DNA of 33,983 bases. Origin: an uncultured Bacteroidota bacterium. GTDB lineage: Bacteria; Bacteroidota; Bacteroidia; Chitinophagales; Chitinophagaceae. Positions 32,773 through 33,983 of the stretch are shown here, in pieces. Where the stretch lies: contig CAMLGR010000035.1 in assembly GCA_946479615.1 (NCBI GenBank), positions 1-33,983 on the forward strand. Reading direction: 5' to 3'. A program made the translations under genes and the position numbers. The notes beneath the pieces are model-generated. The model was not told the origin of the DNA. It did no database searches and worked only from the letters and a program-made list of their open reading frames with translations. How positions within the stretch are numbered: position 1 is the first letter of the stretch; every line of letters begins with the position of its first letter.

Positions 32773-33983
32773 TTATGGCAACGACTTGTTCGTAACATCA
32801 CTATCATAAGGCGGTACGCCGGCTGAAATTTCACCGGTGCCTGCTGTAATATCCGGCGTCTCTTCATCTGTTAACGATTTCTTTTCCTCGTACGGTCTTT
32901 TACCGATCAGCGTTTCCACATCACTCTGGAATAATACTTCTTTTTCCAGCAATGCTTCCGCCAGCTTGGCAACCTGCTCTCTTTTTTCCAGTAATAATTT
33001 CTTTGTTCTTTCATATTGCGCATCGATCAGTTTTCTTACTTCTTCATCGATGAGCCTGGATGTTTCTTCCGAATACGGTTTGGTAAAACTGGTTTCCTGC
33101 TGCGGATCATAGAAACTGATATTACCTATTTTATCATTCATACCGTATACCGTAACCATTGCATAAGCAATACGCGTGATCTGTTGCAAATCGTTCTGCG
33201 CGCCGGTAGATATTTTACCAAAAAAGATATCTTCACTTGCTCTTCCACCCAGTGTCATGGATATCTGGTCGCTCAACTGGTCGGTGTTATAGAGGTATTG
33301 TTCTTTCGGTGTGTATTGCGCATATCCCAATGCAGCAGTACCTCTTGGCACGATCGTTACTTTCAATAAAGGATATGCATGCTCGAGGAACCAGCCGCAG
33401 ATCGCGTGTCCTGCTTCGTGGTAAGCAATAACTTTTTTCTCTTCGGGTGAAATGATCTTGTTCTTTTTTTCCAGTCCACCTATCACCCTGTCAACTGCAT
33501 CTTGGAAATCCGACATATCAACGGATTCTTTTCCTTTTCTCGCAGCAATCAGGGCCGCTTCATTACATACATTGGCGATATCAGCGCCGGCAAAACCCGG
33601 TGTTTGCTCTGCCAGTTTATGTACATCGAGCGTCTGCGATACTTTGATGGGTTTCAAATGCACTTTGAAAATTGCTTCGCGGCCTTTCAGATCGGGTTTA
33701 TCGATCGTGATCTGCCTGTCAAACCTGCCTGGTCTCAATAAAGCAGTATCCAGTACATCAGGTCGGTTAGTAGCTGCCAGCACAATAATGCCTACATCCG
33801 TACCAAAACCATCCATTTCAACGAGTAATTGGTTCAGGGTGCTTTCTCTTTCATCATTACTCATCATCACATTCTTACCCCTTGCACGACCGATAGCATC
33901 TATTTCATCGATAAAAATGATACAAGGTGCTTTTTCACGCGCCTGTTTGAAAAGATCTCTTACACGGCTGGCTCCTACTCCTA
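32773..33983 (-). CDS. ftsH: ATP-dependent zinc metalloprotease FtsH, 3' part (5' end outside window)
   Basis: FtsH is a membrane-bound AAA+ protease that degrades misfolded membrane proteins and regulators. About 402 codons are visible. The reading frame runs to the window edge, where the N-terminal membrane part and Walker A are cut off. The visible region begins with [14 protein letters not shown], then Walker [12 protein letters not shown], the second region of homology [20 protein letters not shown], and the zinc site HEAGH in [12 protein letters not shown]. The downstream part has the M41 helices ([23 protein letters not shown]) and a short Ser/Glu-rich tail. No frameshift is seen. The following LUD gene is on the same strand, separated by element F. 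Confidence 0.97.
   Translation of the reverse strand, partial: GVGASRVRDLFKQAREKAPCIIFIDEIDAIGRARGKNVMMSNDERESTLNQLLVEMDGFGTDVGIIVLAATNRPDVLDTALLRPGRFDRQITIDKPDLKGREAIFKVHLKPIKVSQTLDVHKLAEQTPGFAGADIANVCNEAALIAARKGKESVDMSDFQDAVDRVIGGLEKKNKIISPEEKKVIAYHEAGHAICGWFLEHAYPLLKVTIVPRGTAALGYAQYTPKEQYLYNTDQLSDQISMTLGGRASEDIFFGKISTGAQNDLQQITRIAYAMVTVYGMNDKIGNISFYDPQQETSFTKPYSEETSRLIDEEVRKLIDAQYERTKKLLLEKREQVAKLAEALLEKEVLFQSDVETLIGKRPYEEKKSLTDEETPDITAGTGEISAGVPPYDSDVTNKSLP

Overview
The window is a chromosomal segment from a Bacteroidota bacterium, most likely a member of the Chitinophagaceae or a close relative. The evidence is a SusC/SusD pair, a PorZ-type protein with a type IX secretion (T9SS) C-terminal signal, the gene order alaS - M23 peptidase - MerR regulator, promoters of the Bacteroidota form TTTG-N19..21-TAnnTTTG, and almost no Shine-Dalgarno sequences. 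No tRNA, rRNA, CRISPR array, phage gene or intact transposase was seen.

Layout. 1-2.2 kb: an ECF sigma factor and its RskA-like membrane anti-sigma factor, then a VanZ-like membrane protein. 2.2-2.7 kb: a gene-poor stretch with hairpins and a susC-like leader remnant. 2.7-7.4 kb: prfA (-), then on the + strand a metal-dependent amidohydrolase, a di-haem cytochrome c peroxidase and a small mono-haem cytochrome c. 7.6-10.6 kb: porZ and recO (-), translationally coupled. 10.8-13.2 kb: an RND/MMPL transporter. 13.3-18.7 kb: a susC-susD-lipoprotein operon whose susC carries one in-frame TAA at 15893. 19.1-26.1 kb (-): a TlpA/ResA-like lipoprotein, gatB, a two-PDZ secreted protein and alaS, plus a 42-residue membrane protein gene (+) abutting alaS. 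26.3-28.6 kb (+): M23 peptidase, MerR regulator and a secreted thioredoxin-like protein. 28.7-34 kb (-): an MscS channel, a secreted propeller-like protein, lpxH, a gamma-glutamylcyclotransferase-like protein, a LUD-domain protein and the 3' part of ftsH, cut by the window edge.

Most genes are ordinary housekeeping or envelope genes. The most unusual signal lies between them. Six intergenic loci carry short arrays of degenerate words, mostly 7 nt long, arranged wholly or partly as inverted repeats. The words differ between loci: AGTACGA at 1621 and 3783, GGAT-based at 7432, CTATGTG at 20341, GGTGAAT/GGTCAAT at 27261 and GTTTAAG at 32700. Two of them form perfect hairpins of 36 and 28 bp. A separate element at 18982-19094, with 22-bp inverted ends, looks like a MITE or an insertion-sequence remnant. 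I know of no named element family matching the heptamer-word elements; no database could be searched.
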